From positions 1-49,104 of the forward strand of contig UPZS01000011.1 in the NCBI GenBank assembly GCA_900538905.1: 49,104 nt of DNA. The letters run 5' to 3'. Origin of the DNA: an uncultured Sutterella sp. Lineage in GTDB: Bacteria; Pseudomonadota; Gammaproteobacteria; Burkholderiales; Burkholderiaceae_F. Shown here one piece after another: positions 26,584 through 36,570 of the stretch; the stretch's first letter is position 1; the number at the start of each line of letters is the position of its first letter. The notes beneath the pieces were generated by a model. The model was given only the letters and a program-made list of their open reading frames with translations, did not search any database and was not told the origin of the DNA. The position numbers were made by a program, and so were the translations under genes.

Positions 26584-26638
26584 CACCTCGCGAAATGGCA
26601 GGTCTCTCCAAGAGCAGATCTGCCGTGCACAGCCGTTC

Positions 26639-26680
26639 AAACACCGCTTCGGTAGACTTCCAGGCGGTGTTTTGTTTTTT
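26639..26680 (+). terminator. Terminator after mdh
   Basis: AACACCGC (26640-26647) pairs with GCGGTGTT (26664-26671), followed by TTGTTTTTT. It ends 12 bases before the PIN-domain gene, so that gene must have its own start signal or depend on readthrough. Confidence 0.8.
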
Positions 26681-26691
26681 CCTGCAGAACT

Positions 26692-27219
26692 ATGACCGAA
26701 AACTCGCCTCTACAACATGATGCGACACCGCGCTTATCCCTCATCCTCACTCGACTCGACAATCTGCCTGCGATTGAGGCCTCTGAGCTTGCCACACACC
26801 CGCGCGAAACACCGTTGGTCGTTCTTGACACAAACGTTCTTTTCGACATTTGGTACTGGAACGACAAGGATGCGCAGGCACTCAAATCGGCCATTTTCGA
26901 AAACCGACTGCGTCCGGTGTCAACCCCAAGCTGTCTGAAGGAATTTGCCGTCGTACTGACCCGACCTCATTTCGCGCTTTCTGAAGAAGAGCAGGACAGG
27001 CTACTCACAAACGTTTTATCTCTCACCCTCGTTACACGCACTTCTGTTGAAGGCGTCGTGCGCTGTCGAGACGCCGACGACGAGAAATTTCTGAACCTTG
27101 CGTTTGAAAGTCGAGCAGACTTTCTCTTTACAAAGGACAAAAACGTACTTCGCTCAGGACGCAGACTTGCCGCGCTAGGCATAAAAACACAAAAGCCCGC
27201 AGAATTCGACGGGCTCTGA
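26692..27219 (+). CDS. PIN-domain protein without a visible antitoxin
   Basis: The product is 175 residues. A PIN nuclease domain occupies about 40-170. Its metal-binding acids are visible: Asp in VVLDTNVLFD, Glu in CLKEFAVVL, the cluster RCRDADDEKFL, and Asp in DFLFTKDKNVL. It resembles COG1569-type PIN proteins, which may be toxins or RNA-processing nucleases. No small antitoxin gene lies on either side, since mdh precedes it and trpF is convergent. The start is only 12 bases past the mdh terminator and no Shine-Dalgarno is clear. The activity and target are unknown. Confidence 0.75.
   Translation: MTENSPLQHDATPRLSLILTRLDNLPAIEASELATHPRETPLVVLDTNVLFDIWYWNDKDAQALKSAIFENRLRPVSTPSCLKEFAVVLTRPHFALSEEEQDRLLTNVLSLTLVTRTSVEGVVRCRDADDEKFLNLAFESRADFLFTKDKNVLRSGRRLAALGIKTQKPAEFDGL
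27184..27215 (-). terminator. trpF terminator inside the end of the PIN gene
   Basis: On the minus strand AGCCCG (27210-27215) pairs with CGGGCT (27194-27199) around TCGAATTCTG, followed by TTTGTGTTTTT. It lies about 30 bases after the trpF stop and overlaps the last codons of the convergent PIN gene. Confidence 0.65.
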
Positions 27220-27243
27220 TGATGGCGCAGTTTTTTTGCTTTC

Positions 27244-27930
27244 TTATGCTTGCAGAAGCGAATCTTCGCATTCGCCGCCGCGTCGTACGGCTTCGATAAA
27301 CTTTTGAATCTTGTCGTGATCCTTGATACCGCGGGCCGTTTCAACCCCGCTGGCGGCATCCACCGCCCAAGGACGCATAACGCGGATAGCCTGGCTTACG
27401 TTTTGCTCCTTCAAACCTCCGGCCACAATGAGAGGTTTACGGATCTGATCGCGAATCTTACCGACCCCTTCCCAATCAAAAGACTTCCCGCAGCCGCCAA
27501 ATTCAGGCGTTGCAGCATCGGCCAACAACGCTACGGCCATAGGATATTCGTCCTGCGCCCTGAGCAGATCTTCAGGTTGCTTAACCGACACCGCCTTAAC
27601 ATAGGGCACATGAAACTGATCACAGAAGGCGCGCGATTCGTTTCCGTGAAATTGCAACACGCAGTCCGGGAACATCGCCAGGTGCTCCCGCACCTCTTCG
27701 CTTGTCGGATTAACAAACACGAGAACCTTGGTCACCGAAGACGGCACCATGCTCAAAAGACACATGAGCCGGGACGGCGTGACATACCGGGGGCTTGCCG
27801 GATAACACACGAAACCCACAGCATCAGCACCCGATTGAACGGCGGTCAATACATCGTCTTCCAACGTCAGTCCGCACAATTTGATGCGGACACGATTCGT
27901 ATCATCTGCGGCGGTATTTGAGAACAGCAT
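27244..27930 (-). CDS. trpF: Phosphoribosylanthranilate isomerase
   Basis: The product is 228 residues from the ATG at 27930. It carries out the third step of tryptophan synthesis, an Amadori rearrangement, as a TIM-barrel enzyme. The catalytic cysteine is in RIKLCGLT, the catalytic aspartate in WAVDAASGVE, and VQFHG appears as LQFHGNE. The phosphate site is IVAGGLKEQNV. No other trp gene is in the window, so it is an isolated copy. The frame extends to 28215, but the upstream residues are not TrpF-like. The AG-rich stretch before 27930 may serve as a weak ribosome site. Confidence 0.93.
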   Translation of the reverse strand: MLFSNTAADDTNRVRIKLCGLTLEDDVLTAVQSGADAVGFVCYPASPRYVTPSRLMCLLSMVPSSVTKVLVFVNPTSEEVREHLAMFPDCVLQFHGNESRAFCDQFHVPYVKAVSVKQPEDLLRAQDEYPMAVALLADAATPEFGGCGKSFDWEGVGKIRDQIRKPLIVAGGLKEQNVSQAIRVMRPWAVDAASGVETARGIKDHDKIQKFIEAVRRGGECEDSLLQA

Positions 27931-28078
27931 TTTTTCTTTCTTCTTTATTGCTGATAAAAGAGGCTCTCCCGAGGAGCGCTCGAGCATGGGCGAATGGTAC
28001 CGATTCGGCGACTGCCTTGCATAGGCAGGACATCTTAGTTGGAAGAAATTTCGAGTTTCATAACCCGAAAAATTTTTA

Positions 28079-28696
28079 CTAAGAAACGACAGCGGCCAGA
28101 GCCAAACCGATGAATATGAACGCAGAGGCTTTGTTAAGAACAATCTGCACCCGAGGCGAACGGATCGTGTCCGACAACACCCCAGCAAAAAGAGCGCAAC
28201 CAGCCATGACAACAAATGCGCAAACAGTAAAAATCACCCCAAGAAGCCCCATTTCCATGGCCATCTGCCAGCCGGTCGCTCCTCTGGTTGCAAACTGCGG
28301 AAAGAAAGCCAAAAAGAAAATCTGCACCTTGGGATTCGTTACATTCATAATGATCCCCCGACGCAATAACGCGGAGCTATCAATCACTGTAGCACGCGCC
28401 GTCTGCGCTGAAGTCGGCGCATGCCAGGCTCCCCACGCAAGATACAAAAGGTATGCCGCTCCGGCCAAACGAATGGTCCAGAAGAGCCATGGGCTGGCCG
28501 CAACCACAGCAGCCAGCCCCGCTGCCGCGGCTGCTGTCTGAATCAGGCAACCGACCATAAGGCCTATGACCACCGTCAAACCCGCGCGTGCACCAGATTG
28601 CGCAGACTGAGCCAATACGTAGAGAATGTCAGGACCAGGTGCAGCAGCAAGCACCAGACTGGCAGCAGCAAACGAAAGCAGTACGGCAACATCCAT
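28079..28696 (-). CDS. LysE/RhtB-family exporter
   Basis: The product is 205 residues with six hydrophobic segments. The first-helix motif is AAAPGPDILYVLAQS, and the central NPK motif is NVTNPKVQIFFLAFFPQF, both typical of RhtB-type amino-acid or homoserine-lactone exporters. It sits between purL (upstream on the same strand) and trpF (downstream). The purL terminator lies just before its start, so it probably has a separate promoter. The substrate is unknown. It fits the family motifs more closely than the exporter at 5203-5832. Confidence 0.9.
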   Translation of the reverse strand: MDVAVLLSFAAASLVLAAAPGPDILYVLAQSAQSGARAGLTVVIGLMVGCLIQTAAAAAGLAAVVAASPWLFWTIRLAGAAYLLYLAWGAWHAPTSAQTARATVIDSSALLRRGIIMNVTNPKVQIFFLAFFPQFATRGATGWQMAMEMGLLGVIFTVCAFVVMAGCALFAGVLSDTIRSPRVQIVLNKASAFIFIGLALAAVVS

Positions 28697-28711
28697 CCGG
28701 ACAAAACCCTC

Positions 28712-28750
28712 AAAAAAAGGCCCGAAGGAAGCGAAGTTCCAACAGGCCTG
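28712..28750 (-). terminator. purL terminator
   Basis: On the minus strand AGGCC (28745-28749) pairs with GGCCT (28718-28722). An inner GGAA/TTCC stem sits inside, and a seven-T run follows. It lies 25 bases after the purL stop. Confidence 0.75.
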
Positions 28751-28774
28751 TATGTCAAGCGTTACGCCAGAGGC

Positions 28775-31700
28775 TTAACCCACCCAAACGCGAGCGTTTT
28801 CAAACATACGCATCCACGGCGAGAAGGCCCCCATTTCTCGCGGATGCCAGGAAAGCTGCACCGTGCGATGGCTGCGTTCCGGATGAGGCATCATAATAGT
28901 GAATCGACCGTCGGTCGTAGTCACGGACGTCACACCGCCAACCGATCCGTTGGGGTTCAACGGATACCGTTCGGTGGGTTGCCCGTTGCCGTCAACATAA
29001 CGCGCCGCAATATGAGCTGCCTGAGCGTCTTCCGGACGATCCCACTGCACACGACCTTCACCATGCGAATTCACGATCGGCATACAGCTACCGGCCATGC
29101 CGCGGAAAAGAATCGAGGGGCTGTCTTCAATACGAAGCTCTACACAACGCGCTTCAAACTGTTCGGAACGGTTACGAACAAACTGAGGCCAGGCTTCTGC
29201 GCCGGGAATGAGGCCCTTTAAGCGGCTCATCATCTGGCAACCGTTGCAAATACCCAAAGCAAAGGTATCCGTACGATTGAAGAAGGCCGAGAACATATCC
29301 GAAAGCATGGCGTTGTGAAGAATAGTCTTGGCCCAGCCACCGCCAGCTCCCAGCACGTCACCATAGGAGAAGCCGCCGCAAACGGCAAGCCCAACAAAGT
29401 CTTCGAGCGTGATGCGGCCGGTCAGAAGATCGGTCATGTGCACGTCATAGGCTTCAAAACCAGCACGAGTGAAGGCTGCCGCCATCTCGGTCTGCGAATT
29501 GACGCCCTGCTCACGCAACACGGCAAGCTTGGGACGCACGCCCGTTGCAATGTAAGGAGCCGCGATGCGTTCGTTGTTATCAAAAGAGGTCTTCACAAAC
29601 AAGCCCTTGACATCCTTGTCGCACATCCAGTCGGTTTCGCTGTCGGCGCATACAGGATTGTCGCGGTTGCGGGCGATGGCGTTTGAGACTTCGCACCAAG
29701 CGCGCGTGAGATCCGTGCGGGCTTCGCGAAGAATTTCCTGACCGTTTTCATACACCACGAGTGCATCTTCATCGTTCAGTTCGCCGACGGTCTTAAAGAC
29801 CGCCTCAAGACCTTCAGCCCGGACTTCGGCCATCACTTCGTCGATTCGATCGGCAGGAACCTGAATCAGAGCGCCAAGCTCTTCGGCAAAAAGTCCTTCG
29901 AGAGCGTTCGTCCCCAACTTATCAGCATGAAGCGTCACGCCGCAATGCGAAGCAAACATCATTTCCGCTGCCGTCGTTGCAAAACCACCGTCGCTGCGGT
30001 CATGATAGGACAGGACGCAACCGGCAAGCGTGAGCTTACGGATCATGCGCACAAACTTTGCCAGTGTTTCGGGACAATCCACATCGGGAGCCGTGTCACC
30101 GAAACTCTGCACGCACTGAGCAAGAATCGAAGCACCCATGCGATTCTTACCAAAACCCAAATCGACGGCAAGAAGCACGCTCTTGGTATCCTTACGAAGT
30201 TCAGGCGTGAGTGTCAAACGCACGTTGCCCACAGGAGCGGCTGCCGACACAATAAGCGAAACGGGGCTCGTCACACACTTGGATTCCTGCCCATCTTTCC
30301 ATGCGGTGCGCATTGAGCAGGAGTCCTTGCCCACGGGAATCGAAATACCAAGCTTCTGGCAAATACCGCTTGCAGCTTCCACAGCACTAAAGAGCTTGGC
30401 ATCTTCACCTGCAGCACCACACGCAGCCATCCAGTTGGCAGACAACTTAACCAACGAAAGATCAATATCGGCGGCGGCAATGTTGGTCAGTGCCTCACCT
30501 ACGGCCATACGGCTGGCGGCGGCGGCATCAATCACGGCAACAGGTGTGCGCTCGCCCATCGCCATAGCTTCGCCCGCTTCAGACGTAAAGGAAACACAGG
30601 TTACGGCACAGTCGGCCACCGGAACCTGCCAGGGACCAACCATCTGATCGCGGCTCACAAGACCGCCCACGGACCGGTCGCCAATCGAAATCAAGAAGGA
30701 TTTGTTTGCCACGGTCGGATGCTTGAGCACGCGGTAGAGTGCATCCTTGAGCGAGATGTCGGTCTTGAAACCGGCCAAATCAGCTTTGACGCTTGTCACA
30801 TTACGATGCATACGCGGGGGCTTGCCAAGGAGAACTTCCATGGGCATCTGCACAGCCCGGTTTTCACCCTTACGGCCTTCGACAATCAGCTCTCCGTCTT
30901 CGGAAATGGAGCCGAGAACAGCATACGGACAACGTTCGCGACGGCAGAAGTCGTCAAACTTCTCAAGAGACTCTGGCGCAATCGCCAACGCATAACGTTC
31001 CTGACTTTCGTTGCACCAGACTTCCAACGGGCTCATGCCCTTTTCTTCCACCGGCACTTTGTCAAGGGACAAGCGTGCGCCGTGACCCGAAAGATCGGCA
31101 AGCTCAGGCATGGCGTTGGACAGACCGCCTGCGCCGATATCGTGAATGGCGAGAATCGGATTGTCCTTGCCGCAGGACCAACAACGGTCAATCACTTCCT
31201 GAGCACGACGTTCCATTTCAGGATTGCCGCGCTGCACGCTGTCGAAATCAAGCGCTTCGGCATTCGAACCAGACGTCATGGAGCTTGCAGCACCGCCGCC
31301 CAGCCCGATGCGCATACCCGGACCGCCCAGCACGATGAGGAGGGTTCCGGCCGGCAATTCCAGTTTCTTCGTCTGATCGTCACGGATATTGCCAATGCCG
31401 CCCGCAAGCATAATGGGCTTGTGGTAGCCATACCGAGTCTCGCCCACACGTGCCTCAAAGGCGCGGAAGTAACCGAGAATATTGGCTCGGCCGAATTCAT
31501 TGTTAAAGCTTGCCGCACCGATCGGGCCTTCGGTCATGATGGACAAAGGCGTTGCGATGCGCGAAGGAGCTCCGTAAACCTTGTCTTTGCCGCAGTCGCA
31601 GTCGGCCGCAGTGTTCTTGTCGTTTTCCCACTCCTGAATCTTGCCAGGCAAGTGCAGCGCCGAGACGGTAAAGCCGCAGAGGCCTGCCTTCGGACGAGCA

Positions 31701-32692
31701 CCGCGCCCCGTTGCGCCTTCGTCTCGAATTTCACCACCCGAACCCGTCGAAGCACCCGGGAACGGAGAAATGGCCGTCGGGTGGTTGTGGGTTTCCACCT
31801 TAAAGACGGTATGCGTCGGCTCTTTGATTTCTTCGTAGTGCGAACCGAAGCGATCTTCGGCAGAAGGACGCGGATAGAGACGATCAACTTCCGGTCCTTC
31901 AAAAACGGCGGCATTATCGGCATAAGCAATAATGGTCCCGCGGGGCGCTGCCTTGTGCGTTTCACGGATCATTCCGAAAAGAGTCTTTTCCTGATCCACG
32001 CCGTCAATAGTGAACTTTGCGTTGAAAATCTTGTGGCGGCAATGCTCGGAGTTGGCCTGAGCAAACATCATCAACTCCACGTCAGTCGGATTGCGCTGCT
32101 GCTTAGTGAAGGCCTCGACCAGATAGTCAATTTCATCGGGAGCAAGCGCAAGCCCCATTTCGACGTTGGCTGCCTCAAGCGCAGCCTTGCCGCCGGCGAG
32201 AATATCAACGGTGCGCATCTCGCGACCTTGCACATCGGAGAAAAGAACGGCGGGATCCGCGTCGGCGGCAAGCACCGTTTCGGTCATGCGATCGTGCAAC
32301 AAAGCGGCGACGGCTGTCTCATCAACATCGCCCTCGACAGCCAGTGTGTAGAGTACGCCGCGCTCCACGCGAGCCACAGCATCAATGCCCGTGTTGTGCA
32401 CGATGTCGGTCGCTTTGGAAGCCCAGGGGCTAATGGTGCCCAGACGCGGAACAACCAAGAACTGAAGATTGCCGGTCTTTTCGTTTGCCGGGTCTCCATA
32501 ATCAAGAAGCGCGGCCAAACGCTGCGCTTCATCTTCGGTCAAATCCCTCGTAACATGCACAAAGTGCAGGTAGCGGCCCGCAACGGCCTGAACGGCAGGG
32601 CATACGCCGCGCAACTGCTTGAGAAGACGCTCAGCACGGAATTCGGATAACGCGCAAGAGCCGGGAATGCGAAGAACGGAGGTCTGTGACAT
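28775..32692 (-). CDS. purL: Phosphoribosylformylglycinamidine synthase, single-chain
   Basis: The product is 1305 residues, normal for the large proteobacterial PurL. It makes FGAM from FGAR, ATP and glutamine in purine synthesis. In order it has an N-terminal PurS-like region (about 1-150), a linker, two AIRS-type synthase halves ([18 protein letters not shown] and [20 protein letters not shown]), and a C-terminal glutamine amidotransferase. Its nucleophile is Cys in [12 protein letters not shown], and its His/Glu lie in MPHPERSHR. There is no linked pur operon. The start has only a weak AAG upstream. Confidence 0.97.
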   Translation of the reverse strand: MSQTSVLRIPGSCALSEFRAERLLKQLRGVCPAVQAVAGRYLHFVHVTRDLTEDEAQRLAALLDYGDPANEKTGNLQFLVVPRLGTISPWASKATDIVHNTGIDAVARVERGVLYTLAVEGDVDETAVAALLHDRMTETVLAADADPAVLFSDVQGREMRTVDILAGGKAALEAANVEMGLALAPDEIDYLVEAFTKQQRNPTDVELMMFAQANSEHCRHKIFNAKFTIDGVDQEKTLFGMIRETHKAAPRGTIIAYADNAAVFEGPEVDRLYPRPSAEDRFGSHYEEIKEPTHTVFKVETHNHPTAISPFPGASTGSGGEIRDEGATGRGARPKAGLCGFTVSALHLPGKIQEWENDKNTAADCDCGKDKVYGAPSRIATPLSIMTEGPIGAASFNNEFGRANILGYFRAFEARVGETRYGYHKPIMLAGGIGNIRDDQTKKLELPAGTLLIVLGGPGMRIGLGGGAASSMTSGSNAEALDFDSVQRGNPEMERRAQEVIDRCWSCGKDNPILAIHDIGAGGLSNAMPELADLSGHGARLSLDKVPVEEKGMSPLEVWCNESQERYALAIAPESLEKFDDFCRRERCPYAVLGSISEDGELIVEGRKGENRAVQMPMEVLLGKPPRMHRNVTSVKADLAGFKTDISLKDALYRVLKHPTVANKSFLISIGDRSVGGLVSRDQMVGPWQVPVADCAVTCVSFTSEAGEAMAMGERTPVAVIDAAAASRMAVGEALTNIAAADIDLSLVKLSANWMAACGAAGEDAKLFSAVEAASGICQKLGISIPVGKDSCSMRTAWKDGQESKCVTSPVSLIVSAAAPVGNVRLTLTPELRKDTKSVLLAVDLGFGKNRMGASILAQCVQSFGDTAPDVDCPETLAKFVRMIRKLTLAGCVLSYHDRSDGGFATTAAEMMFASHCGVTLHADKLGTNALEGLFAEELGALIQVPADRIDEVMAEVRAEGLEAVFKTVGELNDEDALVVYENGQEILREARTDLTRAWCEVSNAIARNRDNPVCADSETDWMCDKDVKGLFVKTSFDNNERIAAPYIATGVRPKLAVLREQGVNSQTEMAAAFTRAGFEAYDVHMTDLLTGRITLEDFVGLAVCGGFSYGDVLGAGGGWAKTILHNAMLSDMFSAFFNRTDTFALGICNGCQMMSRLKGLIPGAEAWPQFVRNRSEQFEARCVELRIEDSPSILFRGMAGSCMPIVNSHGEGRVQWDRPEDAQAAHIAARYVDGNGQPTERYPLNPNGSVGGVTSVTTTDGRFTIMMPHPERSHRTVQLSWHPREMGAFSPWMRMFENARVWVG

Positions 32693-32900
32693 CTTAGAAA
32701 TTCAACCGCTGAAATTGCAAAGAAAGCCCGCCGACACGGCGCCGCACGGGCAATTGAATCTATGAATTATAACGGTCCCGGACTTTGTTCTGTCGAACGC
32801 AATCCGATTTGCGGAAGTCTGACGAAATGGTGCAAGTACAATGGACTAAATCACCAAGACTACTCTTTATCCATTCTTAAAACTTCAAAGGAATTCCGTC

Positions 32901-33617
32901 ATGCCGAGCATCACTGTTTCAGGTTCTATTGATCCGCTGCTGAGCGTTGTTCTCAACAAGGGTGAAAGCATTTTTGCCGAGCGAAACGCCATGGTATCCA
33001 TGGATGCCACCCTCGCTCTGACGGGGCGTGCCAAAGGCGGATTCTTTTCTGCGCTCTCGCGTAAAGTACTCAACGACGAGAGCTTTTTTCAGCAAAAGAT
33101 AGAAGCGGTCGACGGTCCGGGCGAAGTGCTGCTCACGCCGACTCTGCCTGGCGACATTGCCGTGTTGCAAACGGGCGGGCGTCAATACATGATCGCCGAC
33201 GGCGCCTATTTGGCCAGCACCGAGGATGTTGAACTCGATGCCAAGACACAGGGATTGGGGCGCGCATTATTAGGCGACTCCGGCGGTTTTTTCGTCATCC
33301 GCACAAACGGTAAGGGTGAAGTGGCTGTGAGCGGCTTCGGTTCCATGCGCGCCATCGATCTGGACGGTAGCCGCTCCGTGTACGTCGACAACGGGCACCT
33401 GGTGGCATGGGATACGGAGCTTGACTATGAACTGGCACTCAATACGGCCAAACAGGGCTTCTTTGGGAAAATTTTCCACAGCCAAACCTCCGGCGAAGGC
33501 ATTGTTCTCAAATTTTCAGGCAAAGGACGCCTCTACGTCTGCTCACGTAATCGCGGCGGTTTTGTCGATTGGCTCTTCTCGCAGATGCCTCAGGAAAAGA
33601 TGGTAAAAAACGATTAA
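32901..33617 (+). CDS. AIM24-family protein (TIGR00266 type)
   Basis: The product is 238 residues, nearly all beta strand and glycine-rich. It matches the AIM24 / TRAP-like fold family seen in bacteria and mitochondria. Recognisable segments are GGFFSALSRKVLNDESFF, LPGDIAVLQTG, AYLASTEDVELD and GEGIVLKFSGKGRLYVCSRN. AAAGGA lies 7 bases before the ATG. No enzymatic motif or signal peptide is present, and the cellular role of this family in bacteria is not established. It is followed 58 bases on by the NAD(P)HX repair gene on the same strand. Confidence 0.85.
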   Translation: MPSITVSGSIDPLLSVVLNKGESIFAERNAMVSMDATLALTGRAKGGFFSALSRKVLNDESFFQQKIEAVDGPGEVLLTPTLPGDIAVLQTGGRQYMIADGAYLASTEDVELDAKTQGLGRALLGDSGGFFVIRTNGKGEVAVSGFGSMRAIDLDGSRSVYVDNGHLVAWDTELDYELALNTAKQGFFGKIFHSQTSGEGIVLKFSGKGRLYVCSRNRGGFVDWLFSQMPQEKMVKND

Positions 33618-33675
33618 GCAACCTGCGGCGTACAATTGCGCATCTTTTTTCGACACCGAGTTTGCATAATTCACC

Positions 33676-35148
33676 ATGGCTCAGCAAATCCTTAATCTTG
33701 ACGAACTTGCTTCGCTCGAACACCGCTATCAGTCTCAGCTTCCCGCCGCCGAACTCATGCGCCGCGCCGGCCTTGTAATCGCCGATCGCGTCTGTGAGTC
33801 GCTTGAACCCGGCAAGCATGTTGTCTTTATCTGCGGCCCCGGCAACAACGGCGGCGACGGCTTTGCCGCCGCGCGTTTGTTGCTTGATCGTGAGTATCGT
33901 GTGACGGTGGCACTGATCGGCTGCGACAAGCCCAAGACCGAAGATGCACTTGCCATGTACAACGCCTATGTAAACGTAGGCGGCGTCGTGATCAGCGACC
34001 CCTACAACGCCGACAAAGCCGAAGTCGTGATCGATGCGCTTTTCGGCACGGGCATGAAAAAGCCGTTGGCAGGAGACTTCCAAGACGCCGCCATGTGGTT
34101 TAACGAACGTCAGGCTCTGCACATCAGTGTCGACATCCCCTCCGGTCTGAATCCGATGACCGGCCGCTGGGTGGGCGGCGTTAAGGGCTGCATGGCCGAC
34201 ATTACGCTTGCCATGCTCGCACCGAAGGCAGGTTGTTTCATGTGCGAAGGGGCCGATGCCGCCGGTGTCGTCGAAGTGAACGAACTCGGCGTTTCCGTGC
34301 CCCTCTCCACAATCGGTCTCGTCGAACCTGACGACTTCCGCCATGTTCTCGAAGAACGCAGCCGCAACAGTCACAAGGGAAACTACGGTCATGTGGCCGT
34401 GGTGGGCGGCGAAACCGGTACGATCGGAGCGGCCGTTCTGGCGGCCCGTGCGGCCATCGTAACAGGCGCTGGCCGCGTCACAGTCGAATTTATGAGCGAC
34501 AAGGCCCCGGCTTTTGACACGATCTATCCGGAACTCATGGTCGCCGACGGCGAAGTTGACCTCACGAAGACCTCCTGCAACGTCGTGGGCTGCGGCATGG
34601 GATTTTCCGACAAAGCACGCAAGCGCCTAACCGACGCCATCGCCGCACCGGTTCCGCTGATTCTTGACGCCGACGCACTTCGCATGATTGCCGACGACAT
34701 GTCACTGCAGGACGCATTGCTAGCCCGCAAGGCTCACACGGTCATCACGCCGCACCCGGGTGAAGCTGCCGCCATCATCCGCAGCACCGTCGAAAAAGTT
34801 CAGGCCGATCGTATTGGTGCAGCCCGAGAACTCGCTGTTCAGACCGGTGCCATTTCGATTCTGAAGGGTGCCGGCAGCGTCATCACGCTGCGCAGCTCGC
34901 GCACCTGGATCAATCCCACGGGCAACGCCATGCTCGCCACCGCCGGTTCTGGCGATGTGCTAAGCGGCATGCTCGGTGCCTTCTTTGCGCAAGGCTACGA
35001 CCTCGTAAGCGCCACGCTTGCCGCCGTATATCTGCACGGCAAGGCAAGTGAAGAATATGCCGCGGGCTTTACGGCGAGCGATATTGCGCCGGCTGCCGCC
35101 GCAATACTCAACACAATGCGCCTGAGCCGCCCGGACCCCGAAGCATAA
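33676..35148 (+). CDS. nnr: Bifunctional NAD(P)H-hydrate epimerase / ADP-dependent dehydratase
   Basis: The product is 490 residues and repairs hydrated NADH and NADPH. The N-terminal YjeF_N epimerase (about 1-210) has GPGNNGGDGFAAARLL and IDALFGTG. The C-terminal ribokinase-like dehydratase (about 225-485) has HKGNYGHVAVVGG, the ADP/active site region ITPHPGEAA, and the catalytic NATAGSGDVLSGMLG-type loop (here ATAGSGDVLSGML). Both halves look intact. A hairpin after the stop may terminate it. Confidence 0.95.
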   Translation: MAQQILNLDELASLEHRYQSQLPAAELMRRAGLVIADRVCESLEPGKHVVFICGPGNNGGDGFAAARLLLDREYRVTVALIGCDKPKTEDALAMYNAYVNVGGVVISDPYNADKAEVVIDALFGTGMKKPLAGDFQDAAMWFNERQALHISVDIPSGLNPMTGRWVGGVKGCMADITLAMLAPKAGCFMCEGADAAGVVEVNELGVSVPLSTIGLVEPDDFRHVLEERSRNSHKGNYGHVAVVGGETGTIGAAVLAARAAIVTGAGRVTVEFMSDKAPAFDTIYPELMVADGEVDLTKTSCNVVGCGMGFSDKARKRLTDAIAAPVPLILDADALRMIADDMSLQDALLARKAHTVITPHPGEAAAIIRSTVEKVQADRIGAARELAVQTGAISILKGAGSVITLRSSRTWINPTGNAMLATAGSGDVLSGMLGAFFAQGYDLVSATLAAVYLHGKASEEYAAGFTASDIAPAAAAILNTMRLSRPDPEA

Positions 35149-35444
35149 TCATCGCCTCTGAGCAGAGAATTTGATTGAGCGCCGCAGATGCATTCGTCTG
35201 CGGCGTTCAGTTTCTTAGGCTATGCATCAAGTCTGCAGAATCTCCTTTTGGGTTCGCAAAATCTAGTAGATACCCGAGACCTTTTGGGTACAATTTCCTT
35301 CCGACGCGTTGCCGTGTTTCCTTTTTGCGCTCGCAAAGAGCGCAAGGCGGCATTTTGAAGCCCATAGTATCCGCGCCGGCTGTTCACGCGAACGGTTCAA
35401 AGAAGCTGAGCAACGCGAAAAATTAATCCAAGGAAGGAAAGGAC
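35149..35444. other. Intergenic region before the second ABC operon
   Basis: It holds a strong 9-bp stem CGCCGCAGA (35180-35188) / TCTGCGGCG (35197-35205) with a mild T-rich tail, probably the nnr terminator. About 240 bases of likely promoter and leader for the binding-protein gene follow. AAGGAAGG lies shortly before that gene's ATG. I see no gene or repeat here. Confidence 0.5.
35180..35216 (+). terminator. Probable terminator after nnr
   Basis: Perfect 9-bp GC-rich stem (35180-35188 with 35197-35205) around an eight-base loop, then TTCAGTTTCTT. The T tract is interrupted, so efficiency is uncertain. Confidence 0.55.
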
Positions 35445-36437
35445 ATGTCCAAGAAAAAACTTCTGACCGTGCTCGCAGGTCTTGCCTCTTTGTGCCTCGG
35501 CGTTAACGCTGCCGAACTCAACGCCTACTCCGTGATGCCGGAGAAGTACGCTTCGCGCATCTTCGCCGAATTCACCAAGGACACGGGCATCAAAGTGAAC
35601 TTCCTTCGCTTTTCCACTGGTGAGGCACTGGCTCGTCTGACCGCAGAAAAGGGCAACCCGCAGGTCGACATCATGATGGGCGGTCCTGCCGACATGTATG
35701 CCGCCGCCAGCAAGGAAGGTATCTTCGAAGCCTATCGTCCGGCCGACTCCGACGCGATCGACGCCTCCTTGCGCGATCCCAACAACTACTGGACCGGCAT
35801 CGGCGTCATTCCGCTGTGCTTCCTCACCAACACCAAGTTCCTGAAGAAGAACAACATGGAACCGCCAAAGAAGTGGGCCGACCTTCTTGATCCGCGCTAC
35901 AAGAAGAATCTGCAAATGGCCGATGCCCGTACGTCCGGCACCGCCACCGAACGCATCTTCTCGCTCGTGAAGATCATGGGTGAAGACGAAGCCTTCAAGT
36001 TCCAGAAGCAACTCAACGGCAACATCCAGATGTACACCAAGAGCGGTGCGGGCGGCGCCATGCCGATTGCGACCGGTCAGTGCGCTTCGGGCATCTTCTA
36101 CATTGTCGACGCTTTGGACATCCAGCAGCAGGGTTATCCGGTCGTGATTACCTATCCTGAAGACGGCGTGAGCTACGGCATTGAAGCCACGGGCGTCATC
36201 AAAGGTGGCAAGAACAACGCCGAAGCCAAAAAGTTCGTCGACTGGGCCGTTTCCAAGAAGTTTGCCGAATTCATCGTCGCCAACAAGATCAATTACGTTC
36301 CGACCCGCAATGACGTGAAGACGGACAATCCCATTCTCGATCTCACCAAGATCAAGATGATTCCCACCGACGTCACCTGGAAGGGCGAAAAGCGCAAGGA
36401 ATACACCCAGCGCTGGATCAACGAAGTCATCAAGTAA
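35445..36437 (+). CDS. Periplasmic substrate-binding protein of the second ABC importer
   Basis: The product is 330 residues with a Sec signal (about 1-22, cleavage after GVNA). The mature protein is a ferric-iron/phosphonate-class binding protein: TKDTGIKVNFLRFSTGEALA, NPQVDIMMGGPADMYAAA, WADLLDPRYKKNLQMADART and EGVSYGIEATGVIKGG-like segments (here DGVSYGIEATGVIKGG). There is no obvious Tyr-Tyr iron motif, so iron is not assured. A fused permease and an ATPase follow in the same operon. 2-Aminoethylphosphonate, sugar phosphate or ferric substrates are possible. Confidence 0.88.
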   Translation: MSKKKLLTVLAGLASLCLGVNAAELNAYSVMPEKYASRIFAEFTKDTGIKVNFLRFSTGEALARLTAEKGNPQVDIMMGGPADMYAAASKEGIFEAYRPADSDAIDASLRDPNNYWTGIGVIPLCFLTNTKFLKKNNMEPPKKWADLLDPRYKKNLQMADARTSGTATERIFSLVKIMGEDEAFKFQKQLNGNIQMYTKSGAGGAMPIATGQCASGIFYIVDALDIQQQGYPVVITYPEDGVSYGIEATGVIKGGKNNAEAKKFVDWAVSKKFAEFIVANKINYVPTRNDVKTDNPILDLTKIKMIPTDVTWKGEKRKEYTQRWINEVIK

Positions 36438-36570
36438 GACTTCGTCTCACGCGAACGCCGTCCGGCAATTTGTTTAACGGCGGCGCTCGCCGGCAATACT
36501 TATTTTTTTCATCGGCGTTCGGAGGCTGACATTTGCTCGGCCTCCCTCTTCTCTTTTTTATCGAACCACT

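Noticed and set aside
27931..28215. N-terminal extension of trpF that would give it a hydrophobic leader
   Set aside because: TrpF is a cytoplasmic barrel starting just before RIKLCGLT, and the extension is low-complexity and overlaps the end of the exporter gene.
30719..32650. 643-codon forward open frame opposite purL
   Set aside because: Antisense shadow of purL. No protein family features are visible, and the sense gene is complete.
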